This document shows positions 1 to 10,574 of a DNA stretch of 64,000 nucleotides, piece by piece. Location of the stretch: the NCBI RefSeq assembly GCF_001509795.1, contig NZ_LLZN01000039.1, positions 62,001 to 126,000 of the forward strand, written 5' to 3'. Source of the stretch: Streptomyces sp. NRRL WC-3605 (lineage in GTDB: Bacteria > Actinomycetota > Actinomycetes > Streptomycetales > Streptomycetaceae). Position numbers and translations under genes: made by a program. Position 1 is the stretch's first letter, and each line of letters begins with the position of its first letter. The notes beneath the pieces are model-generated. The model did no database searches, was not told the DNA's origin, and saw only the letters and a program-made list of their open reading frames with translations.

Positions 1-537
1 GACCGCCACGAAGCGGTCCACGCCGTCCTGGTGGGCCCGCACGATGTGGTGCGACTCGCACTCCGCCAGCTCCCGGCGCCGCCCGATCCGCACCCGCTCG
101 TGGTGGGCCAGCGTGTGCAGGCCGCCGTCGCGCGCACTGTCCAGTTCGGACAGCAGCTGTTCCAGGGCGCCGGACGCCTCCACCAGGGCCCGGTAGGAGC
201 GGGCCGCCGGACGCTGGTGGGCGCTCTGGCCGTCCACCTCGGCGAGCAGCCGGATCAGGGACTCCTCGGGCAGCTGGAGTATCTCCTCCAGCGCCCGCAC
301 CGCACGCAGGGACTCCGGGCGCTGCGGCCGGCGGGCTCCCTGCTGCCAGTAGCTCAGGCTGGTCACGCCGACCTTCACCCCGCGCCGGGACAGATGGTGC
401 TGGACCCGCTGCAGGGGCAGGCCCCGTGCCGCGATCGCGGCACGCAGGGCGACGTGGAAGGGGCCGCCTCTCAGGGCCGTGTCCAGCTCCGCGGTGCTGA
501 CGGCGGCGATGTCCGCGTGCTGAGGGGCGTGCGGCAT
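1..537 (-). CDS. Helix-turn-helix (XRE-like) regulator, partial at its 3' end
   Basis: Reading leftwards from an ATG at 537, an open frame of 179 codons runs off the left edge, so the C-terminus is missing. Codon use is typical Streptomyces and a purine-rich AGAAAGG lies just upstream of the start. Residues about 25-85 look like a helix-turn-helix domain: a segment with ARGLPLQRVQHHL, then VTSLSYWQQGARRPQRPESL, the usual 'recognition helix plus tail' of XRE-type proteins, followed by ALEEILQLPEESL. The rest is rich in Arg, Glu and His. I recognise this only as a conserved Streptomyces DNA-binding protein of unknown target. It is divergent from uvrC. Confidence 0.75.
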   Translation of the reverse strand, partial: MPHAPQHADIAAVSTAELDTALRGGPFHVALRAAIAARGLPLQRVQHHLSRRGVKVGVTSLSYWQQGARRPQRPESLRAVRALEEILQLPEESLIRLLAEVDGQSAHQRPAARSYRALVEASGALEQLLSELDSARDGGLHTLAHHERVRIGRRRELAECESHHIVRAHQDGVDRFVAV

Positions 538-848
538 GCAGGGGCCTTTCTGTGGAGTCACACGGCTGGTCGGACCGTTCACGCGGCCCGGGGCACCCGT
601 CGGCGAGGGCGGGGCGGGGGTCTTCACATCCGTAAGCCGTCGTTCAGGGCCCCGGGTTCCCCCGCATTGAAGCGTGTCGGCCAGGCCCCGACAACACTTG
701 CGCCGCAACGGCGGTGCGGTCCTGGCCGAGTCCCGACGCATCGGCTTCCGGATGCCGCCCCCGATGACGGAGGGTGACGGGGCGAGGTCGCCCGGCGTCG
801 GGGCGGGTCGCCCACCTGCTGCCCGGCCGCGATGATCACGGTGTCCGG

Positions 849-857
849 TTGTCCACA
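849..857 (+). promoter_or_regulatory. DnaA box upstream of uvrC
   Basis: The nonamer TTGTCCACA matches the known Streptomyces DnaA-box consensus exactly. It lies 42 nt upstream of the uvrC start codon, just upstream of the likely promoter. Only one copy is present, so this is not an origin. A regulatory role is inference. Confidence 0.5.
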
Positions 858-885
858 GGCTCGCCGGAGTGTCACCGCGCGCCAG

Positions 886-891
886 TAGGGT
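886..891 (+). promoter_or_regulatory. uvrC -10 box, leaderless transcript likely
   Basis: TAGGGT matches the Streptomyces housekeeping -10 pattern (TAnnnT with GG). It ends 7 nt before the uvrC ATG, so transcription would start at or next to the A of the start codon. There is no Shine-Dalgarno sequence, which fits a leaderless mRNA. No clear -35 is seen. Confidence 0.45.
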
Positions 892-898
892 GTGAGAC

Positions 899-3013
899 AT
901 GGCCGACCCCTCCAGCTACCGCCCCAAGCCGGGACAGATCCCGGACTCCCCCGGGGTGTACAGGTTCCGCGACGAGCACCGCCGGGTGATCTACGTCGGA
1001 AAGGCGAAGAGCCTGCGCCAGCGCCTGGCGAACTACTTCCAGGACCTGGCGGGCCTGCACCCGCGCACCCGGTCGATGGTCACCACCGCCGCGTCCGTGG
1101 AGTGGACCGTCGTCTCCACCGAGGTCGAGGCGCTGCAGCTGGAGTACTCCTGGATCAAGGAGTTCGACCCCCGGTTCAACGTCAAGTACCGCGACGACAA
1201 GAGCTACCCGTACCTCGCGGTCACGATGAACGAGGAGTATCCGCGCGTGCAGGTGATGCGCGGTCACAAGAAGAAGGGCGTCAGGTACTTCGGTCCGTAC
1301 GCGCACGCGTGGGCGATCCGCGACACCGTCGACCTGCTCCTGCGGGTGTTCCCCGTACGCACCTGCTCGGCCGGCGTGTTCAAGAACGCCCGCCGCACCG
1401 GCCGGCCCTGCCTCCTCGGCTACATCGGCAAGTGCTCCGCGCCCTGTGTGGACCGGATCTCCACGGAGGACCACCGGGAGCTGGCCGACGAGTTCTGCGA
1501 CTTCATGACCGGCCGGACCAGCACCTACCTGCGCCGACTTGAGCGGCAGATGGGGGAGGCGGCCGAGGCGATGGAGTACGAGCGCGCCGCGCGTCTCCGG
1601 GACGACATCGGGGCGCTCAGGAAGGCCATGGAGAAGAGCGCCGTCGTGCTCGCCGACGCGACGGACGCCGACCTGATCGCGGTCGCCGAGGACGAGCTGG
1701 AGGCGGCCGTGCAGATCTTCCACGTCCGCGGCGGACGCGTGCGCGGCCAGCGCGGCTGGGTCACCGACAAGGTGGAGGAGATCACCACCGGCGCGCTCGT
1801 GGAGCACGCCCTCCAGCAGCTGTACGGCGAGGAGACCGGCGACGCGGTCCCCAAGGAGGTCCTCGTTCCGGCCCTGCCCGACCCGCTGGAGCCCGTGCAG
1901 GAGTGGCTGTCGGGGCGGCGGGGCGCCCAGGTCTCGCTGCGCGTGCCGCAGCGCGGCGACAAGCGCGCCCTGATGGAGACCGTCGAGCGCAACGCCCAGC
2001 AGGCCCTCGTCCTGCACAAGACCAAGCGCGCCTCCGACCTGACCACCCGCTCCCGCGCGCTGGAGGAGATCGCCGACGCCCTGGAGCTCGACAGCGCCCC
2101 GCTGCGGATCGAGTGCTACGACATCTCGCATCTCCAGGGCGACGACGTGGTGGCCTCCATGGTCGTCTTCGAGGACGGCCTGGCCCGCAAGAGCGAGTAC
2201 CGCAGGTTCCAGATCAAGGGCTTCGAGGGCCAGGACGACGTCCGCTCCATGCACGAGGTGATCACCCGCCGCTTCAAGCGCTACCTCGCGGAGAAGGAGC
2301 GGACGGGGGAGTGGGCCGACGGCGACACTCCGGACGGTGCCGCCGGGGACGGCGCGAGCGACGGTTCGGGCCCGCTCACGGACATCTCGTCGGCACCGCT
2401 GTCCGACGGCCTCAAGGACGAGGACGGGCGTCCCAAGCGCTTCGCCTACCCGCCGCAGCTCGTCGTCGTGGACGGCGGGCAGCCGCAGGTCGCGGCCGCC
2501 CAGCGGGCCCTGGAGGAGCTCGGCATCGACGACATCGCGGTGTGCGGCCTCGCCAAGCGGCTGGAGGAGGTCTGGGTCCCCGGCGACGACGACCCGGTCG
2601 TCCTGCCCCGTACCAGCGAGGGCCTCTACCTGCTCCAGCGCATCCGCGACGAGGCGCACCGGTTCGCGATCACCTACCAGCGGACCAAGCGCTCCAAGCG
2701 TTTCCGCTCCAGCCCGCTGGACGACGTCCCCGGTCTGGGCGACACCCGCAGGCAGGCGCTGATCAAGCACTTCGGTTCGCTGAAGAGACTGCGGTCCGCG
2801 ACCATCGACCAGATCTGCGAGGTGCCGGGCATAGGCCGCAAGACGGCCGAGACCATCGCCGTGGCCCTCGCGCAGGCGGCCCCGGCCGCCCCCGCCGTGA
2901 ACACCGCGACGGGAGAGATCATGGAGGACGAGGCACCCGACCCCACGGCGGGGGCCTCGGGGGAGCCCGTGTCCGCGGGCGCCCCGGACGAACGACGGGG
3001 GCAGGAGAGATGA
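899..3013 (+). CDS. uvrC: Excinuclease ABC subunit C
   Basis: UvrC makes the dual incisions around bulky DNA lesions after UvrAB damage recognition. The 704-aa product has the full family layout: GIY-YIG nuclease (SPGVYRF about residue 17, [10 protein letters not shown] 30-39), a UVR coiled-coil motif for UvrB contact ([19 protein letters not shown], about 211-230), the RNase H-like nuclease ([12 protein letters not shown] about 405-416, [11 protein letters not shown] about 521) and a C-terminal tandem helix-hairpin-helix ([25 protein letters not shown], about 608-655). A Gly/Asp-rich linker at about 475-505 is extra relative to E. coli and common in actinomycetes. The start is the first ATG after the -10 box. 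It is the first gene of a four-gene operon; its TGA overlaps the rapZ ATG. Confidence 0.97.
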   Translation: MADPSSYRPKPGQIPDSPGVYRFRDEHRRVIYVGKAKSLRQRLANYFQDLAGLHPRTRSMVTTAASVEWTVVSTEVEALQLEYSWIKEFDPRFNVKYRDDKSYPYLAVTMNEEYPRVQVMRGHKKKGVRYFGPYAHAWAIRDTVDLLLRVFPVRTCSAGVFKNARRTGRPCLLGYIGKCSAPCVDRISTEDHRELADEFCDFMTGRTSTYLRRLERQMGEAAEAMEYERAARLRDDIGALRKAMEKSAVVLADATDADLIAVAEDELEAAVQIFHVRGGRVRGQRGWVTDKVEEITTGALVEHALQQLYGEETGDAVPKEVLVPALPDPLEPVQEWLSGRRGAQVSLRVPQRGDKRALMETVERNAQQALVLHKTKRASDLTTRSRALEEIADALELDSAPLRIECYDISHLQGDDVVASMVVFEDGLARKSEYRRFQIKGFEGQDDVRSMHEVITRRFKRYLAEKERTGEWADGDTPDGAAGDGASDGSGPLTDISSAPLSDGLKDEDGRPKRFAYPPQLVVVDGGQPQVAAAQRALEELGIDDIAVCGLAKRLEEVWVPGDDDPVVLPRTSEGLYLLQRIRDEAHRFAITYQRTKRSKRFRSSPLDDVPGLGDTRRQALIKHFGSLKRLRSATIDQICEVPGIGRKTAETIAVALAQAAPAAPAVNTATGEIMEDEAPDPTAGASGEPVSAGAPDERRGQER

Positions 3014-4026
3014 ACGAGCACGACACCGGGGCCACGGCCGACCGAGATCCCGAGCCCCGGGACCCGCACAGGAGTCCCGGAGACGACCCCGCCCAGCAGG
3101 ACGCACGCCAGGAAGACGGAGCACAGGTGAGTACGGGCAGCGAGAAGGCCGGAGTCCCGGACGCGGCCATCCCCGAGCTGGTGATCATCTCCGGCATGTC
3201 CGGAGCCGGCCGCTCCACGGCCGCGAAGTGCCTGGAGGACCTCGGCTGGTTCGTCGTCGACAACCTCCCGCCGGCGCTGATCCCCACCATGGTGGAGCTC
3301 GGCGCCCGCTCCCAGGGCAACGTGGCGCGGATCGCGGTCGTCGTCGATGTCCGCGGCAGGCGGTTCTTCGACAACCTCCGCGAGTCCCTCTCCGACCTCG
3401 ACGCGCGCGGCGTGACCCGGCGGATCGTCTTCCTGGAGTCCTCGGACGACGCCCTGGTGCGCCGGTTCGAGTCGGTGCGCCGCCCGCACCCCCTGCAGGG
3501 CGACGGCCGGATCGTCGACGGCATCGCCGCCGAACGGGAGCTGCTGCGCGAGCTGCGCGGCGACGCCGACCTGGTGATCGACACCTCCAGCCTGAACGTG
3601 CACGAGCTGCGGGCGAAGATGGACGCCCAGTTCGCCGGCGAGGAGGAGCCCGAGCTGCGGGCCACCGTCATGTCCTTCGGCTTCAAGTACGGCCTGCCCG
3701 TCGACGCCGACCTGGTCGTGGACATGCGGTTCCTGCCCAACCCGCACTGGGTCCCGGAGCTGCGCCCCTTCACCGGTCTGAACGAGGAGGTCGCGGCCTA
3801 TGTCTTCAACCAGCCCGGCGCCAAGGAGTTCCTCGACCGGTACGCCGAGATGCTCCAGCTCGTTGCCGCGGGCTACCGTCGTGAGGGCAAGCGCTATGTG
3901 ACGATCGCCGTCGGCTGCACGGGCGGGAAGCACCGCTCGGTGGCCATGTCGGAGAAGCTCGCCGCGCGCCTCGCGGCCGAGGGCGTGGAGACGGTGGTCG
4001 TGCACCGGGACATGGGACGGGAATGA
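3010..4026 (+). CDS. rapZ: RNase adapter / nucleotide-binding protein RapZ
   Basis: RapZ (YvcJ) family P-loop protein. In E. coli it directs the small RNA GlmZ to RNase E; in Gram-positives it binds NTP and the role is less clear. The 338-aa product has a Walker A variant [12 protein letters not shown] at about residues 62-73 and the family C-terminal motif [13 protein letters not shown], probably RNA/metabolite binding. The ATG at 3010 overlaps the uvrC stop (ATGA) and has GGAG 3 nt upstream; a GTG at 3127 would remove a low-complexity Asp/Gly/Gln-rich N-terminal stretch of about 39 residues that is not conserved in the family, so the true start could be there. It is coupled to yvcK by a second ATGA overlap. 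Confidence 0.93.
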   Translation: MNEHDTGATADRDPEPRDPHRSPGDDPAQQDARQEDGAQVSTGSEKAGVPDAAIPELVIISGMSGAGRSTAAKCLEDLGWFVVDNLPPALIPTMVELGARSQGNVARIAVVVDVRGRRFFDNLRESLSDLDARGVTRRIVFLESSDDALVRRFESVRRPHPLQGDGRIVDGIAAERELLRELRGDADLVIDTSSLNVHELRAKMDAQFAGEEEPELRATVMSFGFKYGLPVDADLVVDMRFLPNPHWVPELRPFTGLNEEVAAYVFNQPGAKEFLDRYAEMLQLVAAGYRREGKRYVTIAVGCTGGKHRSVAMSEKLAARLAAEGVETVVVHRDMGRE

Positions 4027-5099
4027 CCGGACGTACTCCGCGGCTGAGCAGGCTGCGCCGGGCGGTGCCGGAAGGGCGTGCGAGCCGCGCCGGCCGAACC
4101 ACCGAGACCCGGGGCGGCCGGCCGCGCCGCCGCGGCGCCCAGCCCAAGGTCGTCGCCCTCGGCGGCGGCATGGGCCTGTCGGCGTCGCTCGCCGCGCTGC
4201 GCCGGATCACCGGCGACCTCACCGCCGTCGTCACCGTGGCCGACGACGGCGGCTCCAGCGGGCGCCTGCGCGACGAGCTGGGCGTGCTGCCGCCCGGCGA
4301 CCTGCGCAAGGCGCTGGCCGCGCTGTGCGGCGACGACGACTGGGGCCAGACCTGGTCCCGGGTCATCCAGCACCGCTTCCACTCCCAGGGCGACCTGCAC
4401 GACCACGCCGTCGGCAATCTGCTGATCGTCGCCCTCTGGGAGCAGCTAGGCGACCACGTCCAGGCCCTCGACCTGGTCGGCAAGCTGCTCGGCGCGCACG
4501 GCCGGGTGCTGCCCATGTCGGCCGTGCCGCTGGAGCTCCAGGCCCTGGTCAAGGGGCACGACCCGGAGCGGCCCGACGAGGTCGACACCGTCCGGGGCCA
4601 GGCCACCGTCGCCCTCACCCGGGGCGAGGTGCAGTCCGTGCACCTGGTGCCGCCCGACCCGCCCGCGGTCCCCGAGGCCGTCGCCGCAGTGCGCGACGCG
4701 GACTGGGTGGTGCTCGGTCCCGGCTCCTGGTTCTCCTCCGTCATTCCGCACCTGCTGGTGCCGGAACTCCTGGACGCCCTCACCGAGACGAAGGCGCGCC
4801 GGGTACTCTCCCTGAACCTCGCCCCGCAGCCGGGAGAAACCGAAGGGTTCTCCCCGCAGCGTCATTTGGAGGTTTTGGGACGACACGCCCCTAAACTCGC
4901 CCTGGACGTGGTGCTGGCCGACGAGGCCGCCGTGCCCGACCGCGAAGTGCTCACGGAGGCCGCGAAGCGGCTCGGTGCCGCGGTCGAGCTGGCCCCGGTG
5001 GCCCGGACGGACGGGACGCCCCGGCACGACCCGGAGCTCCTCGCCGCCGCGTACGACCGTATTTTTCGGATGCATGGAAGGATCGGCCCATGGCGATGA
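4023..5099 (+). CDS. yvcK: CofD/YvcK-family gluconeogenesis factor
   Basis: YvcK proteins bind UDP-sugars and influence gluconeogenic growth and cell-wall synthesis; they are structurally related to CofD. The 358-aa product shows the glycine-rich nucleotide loop [16 protein letters not shown] (about 44-59), [27 protein letters not shown] (first residue about 71), a [11 protein letters not shown] segment and [20 protein letters not shown]. The N-terminal 40 residues are Arg-rich and probably disordered. It starts inside the rapZ stop codon and ends 7 nt inside whiA, so the operon is translationally coupled. Codons for about residues 280-290 are unusually AT-rich; that stretch appears to double as a whiA promoter. 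Confidence 0.93.
   Translation: MTGRTPRLSRLRRAVPEGRASRAGRTTETRGGRPRRRGAQPKVVALGGGMGLSASLAALRRITGDLTAVVTVADDGGSSGRLRDELGVLPPGDLRKALAALCGDDDWGQTWSRVIQHRFHSQGDLHDHAVGNLLIVALWEQLGDHVQALDLVGKLLGAHGRVLPMSAVPLELQALVKGHDPERPDEVDTVRGQATVALTRGEVQSVHLVPPDPPAVPEAVAAVRDADWVVLGPGSWFSSVIPHLLVPELLDALTETKARRVLSLNLAPQPGETEGFSPQRHLEVLGRHAPKLALDVVLADEAAVPDREVLTEAAKRLGAAVELAPVARTDGTPRHDPELLAAAYDRIFRMHGRIGPWR
4864..4900 (+). promoter_or_regulatory. Probable internal whiA promoter with a GACAC motif
   Basis: Inside yvcK a run of codons rare in Streptomyces (CAT TTG, GTT TTG, GGA CGA) interrupts otherwise GC-ending codons. The stretch contains GACAC at 4882-4886, the core motif bound by WhiA, and a -10-like TAAACT at 4892-4897, about 190 nt upstream of whiA. 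In S. coelicolor a developmentally induced, WhiA-dependent whiA promoter is known to lie within the preceding gene; this matches in position and motif. The exact start site is inferred. Confidence 0.6.
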
Positions 5100-6079
5100 C
5101 GGCAGCGGTGAAGGATGAGATCTCCCGGCTCCCCGTCACCCGGACCTGCTGCAGGAAGGCGGAGGTCTCCGCCATTCTGCGGTTCGCCGGCGGCCTCCAC
5201 CTGGTCAGCGGACGCATCGTGATCGAGGCGGAGCTCGACACGGCGATGGCGGCCCGCAGACTCAAGCGGGACATCCTGGAGATCTTCGGGCACAGCTCCG
5301 AGCTGATCGTCATGGCGCCCGGCGGGCTGCGACGCGGCTCGCGTTACGTCGTTCGGGTGGTCGCGGGCGGTGACCAGCTGGCCCGGCAGACCGGCCTGGT
5401 CGACGGGCGCGGACGCCCGATCCGCGGGCTGCCGCCGCAGGTGGTCTCGGGGGCCACGTGCGATGCCGAGGCCGCGTGGCGCGGCGCCTTCCTCGCGCAC
5501 GGCTCGCTGACCGAGCCCGGCCGCTCCTCCTCGCTCGAGGTGACCTGCCCGGGTCCCGAGGCCGCGCTGGCCCTCGTCGGCGCCGCCCGCCGGCTGTCCA
5601 TCGCCGCCAAGGCCCGCGAGGTGCGCGGCGTGGACCGCGTGGTCGTCCGGGACGGCGACGCGATCGGCGCGCTGCTGACCCGGCTCGGCGCCCATGAGTC
5701 GGTGCTGGCCTGGGAGGAGCGCCGGATGCGCCGCGAGGTGCGGGCCACGGCCAACCGCCTCGCGAACTTCGACGACGCCAATCTGCGCCGCTCCGCCCGC
5801 GCGGCCGTCGCCGCCGGGGCCCGTGTGCAGCGCGCTCTGGAGATCCTCGGCGAAGAGGTTCCCGAGCACCTCGCCGCGGCCGGGCGGCTGCGCATGGAGC
5901 ACAAGCAGGCGTCCCTGGAGGAGCTGGGCGCGCTCGCCGACCCGCCGCTGACCAAGGACGCGGTCGCGGGCCGTATCCGCCGTCTGCTGGCCATGGCCGA
6001 CAAGCGGGCGCAGGATCTCGGCATCCCGGGCACCGAGGCCAATCTCAGCGACGAACTCGCCGACAACCTCGTGGGATGA
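5090..6079 (+). CDS. whiA: Sporulation transcription factor WhiA
   Basis: WhiA works with WhiB to switch on genes for sporulation septation (ftsZ, ftsK, ftsW) and to shut down hyphal growth. The 329-aa protein has the typical two-part structure: an N-terminal degenerate LAGLIDADG homing-endonuclease-like fold ([22 protein letters not shown] from residue 11; [19 protein letters not shown] about 122) and a C-terminal helix-turn-helix ([31 protein letters not shown], about 268-300). It starts 7 nt upstream of the yvcK stop; an in-frame ATG two codons later is an alternative. Last gene of the uvrC operon. Confidence 0.98.
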   Translation: MAMTAAVKDEISRLPVTRTCCRKAEVSAILRFAGGLHLVSGRIVIEAELDTAMAARRLKRDILEIFGHSSELIVMAPGGLRRGSRYVVRVVAGGDQLARQTGLVDGRGRPIRGLPPQVVSGATCDAEAAWRGAFLAHGSLTEPGRSSSLEVTCPGPEAALALVGAARRLSIAAKAREVRGVDRVVVRDGDAIGALLTRLGAHESVLAWEERRMRREVRATANRLANFDDANLRRSARAAVAAGARVQRALEILGEEVPEHLAAAGRLRMEHKQASLEELGALADPPLTKDAVAGRIRRLLAMADKRAQDLGIPGTEANLSDELADNLVG

Positions 6080-6109
6080 CGGTCTGAGCTGACCCGATGT
6101 CAGAAGATG

Positions 6110-6140
6110 GGTGCCGATGACCACTTGGGACATCGGCACC
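6110..6140 (+). terminator. Hairpin after whiA
   Basis: Perfect 10-bp stem GGTGCCGATG / CATCGGCACC with an 11-nt loop, 30 nt after the whiA stop. As usual in Streptomyces there is no strict U tract, though ATTTGT follows. Likely the operon terminator. Confidence 0.6.
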
Positions 6141-6238
6141 GTCATTTGTCGCTCTTTGCGGCACTCTTGACTAGGACATGATGTGGCATGAGCCTGGCAG
6201 TCATTCGCCGCTGTGGCGAAACACTGCTAGGGGGGTAC

Positions 6239-9193
6239 ATGAGACCCAGAGCGAGATCGATCCTCGCTGTCGGCGCGCTCCTCGTCGGGGGAGCGAGTAT
6301 CGCACCCATCGCCCAGGCACAACCGGGGAATTCGCCCCACACCGACCCGAGCGAAGTGAAGGTCTTCCGGGCCGAGGTCACCAAACAGCAGGTACCCCTG
6401 CTGCTGGCGGCCGGTCAGGACGGCCACGAACTCAGTGAGCAGGCACCCGACAAGGGCAAGGCCACCGTCGAGGTCTACCTGACCGACGAACAGGCCGGGA
6501 AACTGCGCAAGCAGGGCGTCGACCTGACCGAGCACCAGGTCACCGCCCGAGCCGAGGCCCGCACCGAGAAGGCCGCCGAGGGCGTGTTCCGCCCGTACAG
6601 CGGAAGCGGCGGGCTCAAGGAGGAGATCGTCCGGGCCGGGCAGCAGAACCCGGGCCTCACCAAGGTCGTCTCCATCGGCAAGACGTCACGTGGCCAGGAC
6701 ATCCTGGCCCTGAAGCTGACCAAGCACGCCGCGAAGTCCAAGGACGGCTCCAAGCCCGCCGTCCTGTACATGTCCAACCAGCACGCCCGCGAGTGGATCA
6801 CGCCGGAGATGACCCGGCGCCTGATGCACTACTACCTGGACAACTACAAGAAGGACAAGCGGGTCCGGAAGATCGTCGACTCGACCGAGCTGTGGTTCGT
6901 CCTCTCGGCCAACCCTGACGGCTACGACCACACCTTCAAGGACTCCAGCACCCGTCTGTGGCGCAAGAACCTGCGGGACGTCAACGGCGACGGCGTCATC
7001 AGCACCGGCGACGGCGTCGACCTCAACCGCAACTTCTCCTACAAGTGGGGCTACGACGACGAGGGCTCGTCCCCGAACCCGACCAGTGAGACCTACCGCG
7101 GCGCGTCCCCGGGCTCCGAGCCCGAGACCAAGGCGCTGGACGCCCTGCAGAAGCGCGTCGGCTTCACCTACGGCATCAACTACCACTCCGCCGCCGAACT
7201 CCTGCTCTACGGCGTCGGCTGGCAGGTGGCCACGAACACCCCCGACGACGTGATGTACAAGGCGCTCGCCGGCACCCCCGAGAACTCCGCGATCCCCGGC
7301 TACCACCCGCAGGTCTCCTCGGAGCTGTACACGACCAACGGCGAGGCGGACGGGCACGCGTCGAACGTCAACGGGCTGGCGATGTTCACCCCCGAGATGT
7401 CGACCTGCCAGACCGCGTCGAACATCGACCCGAACGACCAGTGGAACGCGGCGGACTGCCAGTCCGTCTTCAACTTCCCCGACGACGAGAAGCTGATCCA
7501 GGACGAGTTCGCGAAGAACGTGCCCTTCGCGCTCTCCGTCGCCGAGAGCGCCGACCGTCCCGACCAGCCCGCCTCCTCGCTCGGCCTGAAGGCCGCGGAC
7601 TTCACCCCGGCGCCGTTCACCACGTCGTACGCGCGCGGTGCGGACCAGGAGGTCTCCGTCGTCGTCCGCAAGGCGCTGCGCGACAAGGAGCTCAAGTACC
7701 GCGTCAACGGCGGCCGTACGTGGGACGTGGCGCTGCGGCCCTGGAAGGGCGGCGAGACCTTCGGCGGCGAGGACAACCTCTACTTCGACGAGTACCGGGC
7801 CAAGGTCCTGGACGGTGACCAGGGCGACAAGGTCGAGGTGTGGTTCACCGGCGAGACCCGCGACGGCAAGAAGGTCTCCAGCAGCCACTTCACCTACACG
7901 ATCGCGAAACGCCCGCGCGCGGACGTCCTCGTGGTCGCCGAGGAGGGCACCGGAGCCCCGCAGGCGCAGAAGTACGTGGACGCCCTGAAGGCCGATGGGC
8001 ACCGGGCGGTCGTCTGGGACGTCGCCGCGCAGGGCGCGCCCGACGCCCTCGGCGTACTCGGCCACTTCGACACCGTCGTCCACTACACGGGCGCCGGCGT
8101 CCCCGGCAACGCCACCCAGCTCCAACTGCGCGCCTACCTCAACGAGGGCGGCAAGCTCCTGGAGGCCGGTGAGCAGGCCGGCGGCAACGTCAACCTGGGC
8201 GACGGCACCCTGTCGAACGACTTCAGCCAGTACTACCTGGGCGCCTACTCCCGTACGTCCCTGCCCGGAGCCACCGGCTTCACCGGGTCCGGAGCGCTCG
8301 CCGGGTTCTCCGGCGCGCTCGCCGACGCCCCCGGCAACCCGCTCGACCGGGCCGGGAGCTACAGCGTCACCTCCGACCAGCTGCCCGCCGTCACGTTCCC
8401 GCAGTTCGCGAGCGCGGGAGCGGGCCAGTTCGCGGGGACAGTCAACCCCTACGGGCCGTTCGCGGGCTCCTGGATGGCGGCCGCCGTGCACACCGACGAC
8501 GCCTGGAAGCGGCTGACCAGGACCGTCGACCTCACCGGGGTGACCGCGGCCCAGCAGCCCACACTGCGCACCCAGCTGCTGTGGGACGTCGAGCCCGGCT
8601 ACGACAACGTCCTGATCGAGGCCCACACCACCGGGGCCGAGGACTGGACGACACTCCCGGAGAAGAACGGAGCGTCCAGCGCCGCCGTGCCCGAGGAGTG
8701 CGAGGCCGGCTTCTACATGAACGAGCACCCCTGGCTCGCGCACTACCTGACGCGGTCGCCGCAGAGCTGCACCGCGTCCGGCAGCAGCGGAAGCTGGAAC
8801 GCGCTCACCGGCGCCTCCGCCGGCTGGCAGCAGGTCGAGTTCGACCTCAGCGCGTACGCCGGCAAGTCCGTCCAGGTCTCGATCAGCTATGTCTCCGACC
8901 CGGGCTCCGGTGGACGCGGCGTCCTCGCCGACCAGGCCTCGCTCGTCGTCGGCGGCACCGCGGTCGACACGGAGGGCTTCGAGACGTCGCTCGGCGCCTG
9001 GAGCCCGACCGGACCGCCCCCCGGCAGCCCGGCCGTCCTCAAGGACTGGGCGCGCACCGGGGCGCTGTTCCAGACCTACGGCGCGGTCACCACGCGCGAC
9101 ACGGTCCTCCTCGGCTTCGGCCTGGAGCACCTGTCCTCGGCGGCCGATCGAACGGCGCTCATCAGAAAGGCATTTTCCTCACTTGAGAGGTGA
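6239..9193 (+). CDS. Secreted M14 zinc carboxypeptidase, large multidomain form
   Basis: Extracellular metallocarboxypeptidase of family M14. The 984-aa product begins with a signal peptide (MRPRARSILAVGALLVGG...AQAQPG). The catalytic domain has the zinc ligands HARE (H182, E185) and H316 (NYHSAAE), the substrate-binding GVDLNRNFSYKWG and the catalytic Glu of FTPEMST (E386). The C-terminal half, about residues 560-980, looks like an immune-inhibitor-A/M6-type accessory region (SWMAAAVHTDDAWKRL, QLLWDVEPGYDNVLIEA), probably for substrate or wall binding. I chose the ATG at 6239 over 6188 because AGGGGGG lies just upstream and the signal peptide begins cleanly there. Single gene between two hairpins. 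Confidence 0.92.
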   Translation: MRPRARSILAVGALLVGGASIAPIAQAQPGNSPHTDPSEVKVFRAEVTKQQVPLLLAAGQDGHELSEQAPDKGKATVEVYLTDEQAGKLRKQGVDLTEHQVTARAEARTEKAAEGVFRPYSGSGGLKEEIVRAGQQNPGLTKVVSIGKTSRGQDILALKLTKHAAKSKDGSKPAVLYMSNQHAREWITPEMTRRLMHYYLDNYKKDKRVRKIVDSTELWFVLSANPDGYDHTFKDSSTRLWRKNLRDVNGDGVISTGDGVDLNRNFSYKWGYDDEGSSPNPTSETYRGASPGSEPETKALDALQKRVGFTYGINYHSAAELLLYGVGWQVATNTPDDVMYKALAGTPENSAIPGYHPQVSSELYTTNGEADGHASNVNGLAMFTPEMSTCQTASNIDPNDQWNAADCQSVFNFPDDEKLIQDEFAKNVPFALSVAESADRPDQPASSLGLKAADFTPAPFTTSYARGADQEVSVVVRKALRDKELKYRVNGGRTWDVALRPWKGGETFGGEDNLYFDEYRAKVLDGDQGDKVEVWFTGETRDGKKVSSSHFTYTIAKRPRADVLVVAEEGTGAPQAQKYVDALKADGHRAVVWDVAAQGAPDALGVLGHFDTVVHYTGAGVPGNATQLQLRAYLNEGGKLLEAGEQAGGNVNLGDGTLSNDFSQYYLGAYSRTSLPGATGFTGSGALAGFSGALADAPGNPLDRAGSYSVTSDQLPAVTFPQFASAGAGQFAGTVNPYGPFAGSWMAAAVHTDDAWKRLTRTVDLTGVTAAQQPTLRTQLLWDVEPGYDNVLIEAHTTGAEDWTTLPEKNGASSAAVPEECEAGFYMNEHPWLAHYLTRSPQSCTASGSSGSWNALTGASAGWQQVEFDLSAYAGKSVQVSISYVSDPGSGGRGVLADQASLVVGGTAVDTEGFETSLGAWSPTGPPPGSPAVLKDWARTGALFQTYGAVTTRDTVLLGFGLEHLSSAADRTALIRKAFSSLER

Positions 9194-9227
9194 CCCGCCG
9201 AGGCGGCACACGCCCGGCGGAGCATGA

Positions 9228-9245
9228 CCGGATCGGCCGATCCGG
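9228..9245. promoter_or_regulatory. 18-bp perfect palindrome
   Basis: CCGGATCGGCCGATCCGG is perfectly self-complementary with no spacer. It lies 35 nt after the carboxypeptidase stop, before a separate hairpin. It may be part of the termination region or a protein site; function not assignable. Confidence 0.4.
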
Positions 9246-9260
9246 GCTCCCGGGCGGGGC

Positions 9261-9289
9261 GGTCCGTACCCTACTGACGGGTACGGGCC
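9261..9289 (+). terminator. Terminator-like hairpin after the carboxypeptidase gene
   Basis: Arms GGTCCGTACCC and GGGTACGGGCC pair over 11 bp with one T-G pair and a 7-nt loop (TACTGAC). It lies between the carboxypeptidase gene and gap. Confidence 0.6.
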
Positions 9290-9343
9290 GCCGTGCCGTG
9301 TATGAGGCATCTGGATGTCACCACGGCGGCTTCAGGGAGGTAG

Positions 9344-10429
<1,086 letters not shown>

Positions 10430-10458
10430 TATCCAGAGCAGGCACCTCGATGTGAGGT

Positions 10459-10500
10459 TCAGGGCTCGGGCGGCGCAAGGACGCGTCGCCCGAGCCCTGA
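10459..10500 (+). terminator. Strong hairpin between gap and pgk
   Basis: Arms TCAGGGCTCGGGCG and CGCCCGAGCCCTGA pair perfectly over 14 bp, with an inner GCG/CGC pair in the 14-nt loop. It should end or stabilise the gap transcript and so uncouple gap from pgk-tpiA expression. Confidence 0.75.
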
Positions 10501-10524
10501 CTCACGTACAGAACAGACCTGTTG

Positions 10525-10560
10525 GATCACGAGCGCTTCCGAGCGATCACGAGCTCTTCC
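10525..10560 (+). repeat. Tandem 16-bp direct repeat upstream of pgk
   Basis: GATCACGAGCGCTTCC (10525-10540) is repeated as GATCACGAGCTCTTCC (10545-10560), one mismatch, period 20 bp. The second copy ends right at the pgk ribosome binding site. Two copies about two helical turns apart suggest a protein-binding site or a leader element. Confidence 0.5.
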
Positions 10561-10574
10561 CAGGAGTCCCCTAC

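Larger units (their letters stand above)
538..898. other. Intergenic region between the HTH gene and uvrC
   Basis: No convincing gene in these 361 bases. It holds divergent promoters, an inverted repeat with arms TGTCGG (675-680) and CCGACA (688-693), a DnaA-box match at 849-857 and a -10-like TAGGGT next to the uvrC start. Small open frames here are GC-driven and lack ribosome binding sites. Confidence 0.6.

Noticed and set aside
872..3124. 750-codon open frame opposite uvrC
   Set aside because: Mirror frame caused by GC-rich third positions; low-complexity Leu/Gly/Val composition and no conserved motif.
6686..9130. 814-codon open frame opposite the carboxypeptidase gene
   Set aside because: Same GC-skew artefact; the plus strand has an intact zinc protease with a signal peptide.
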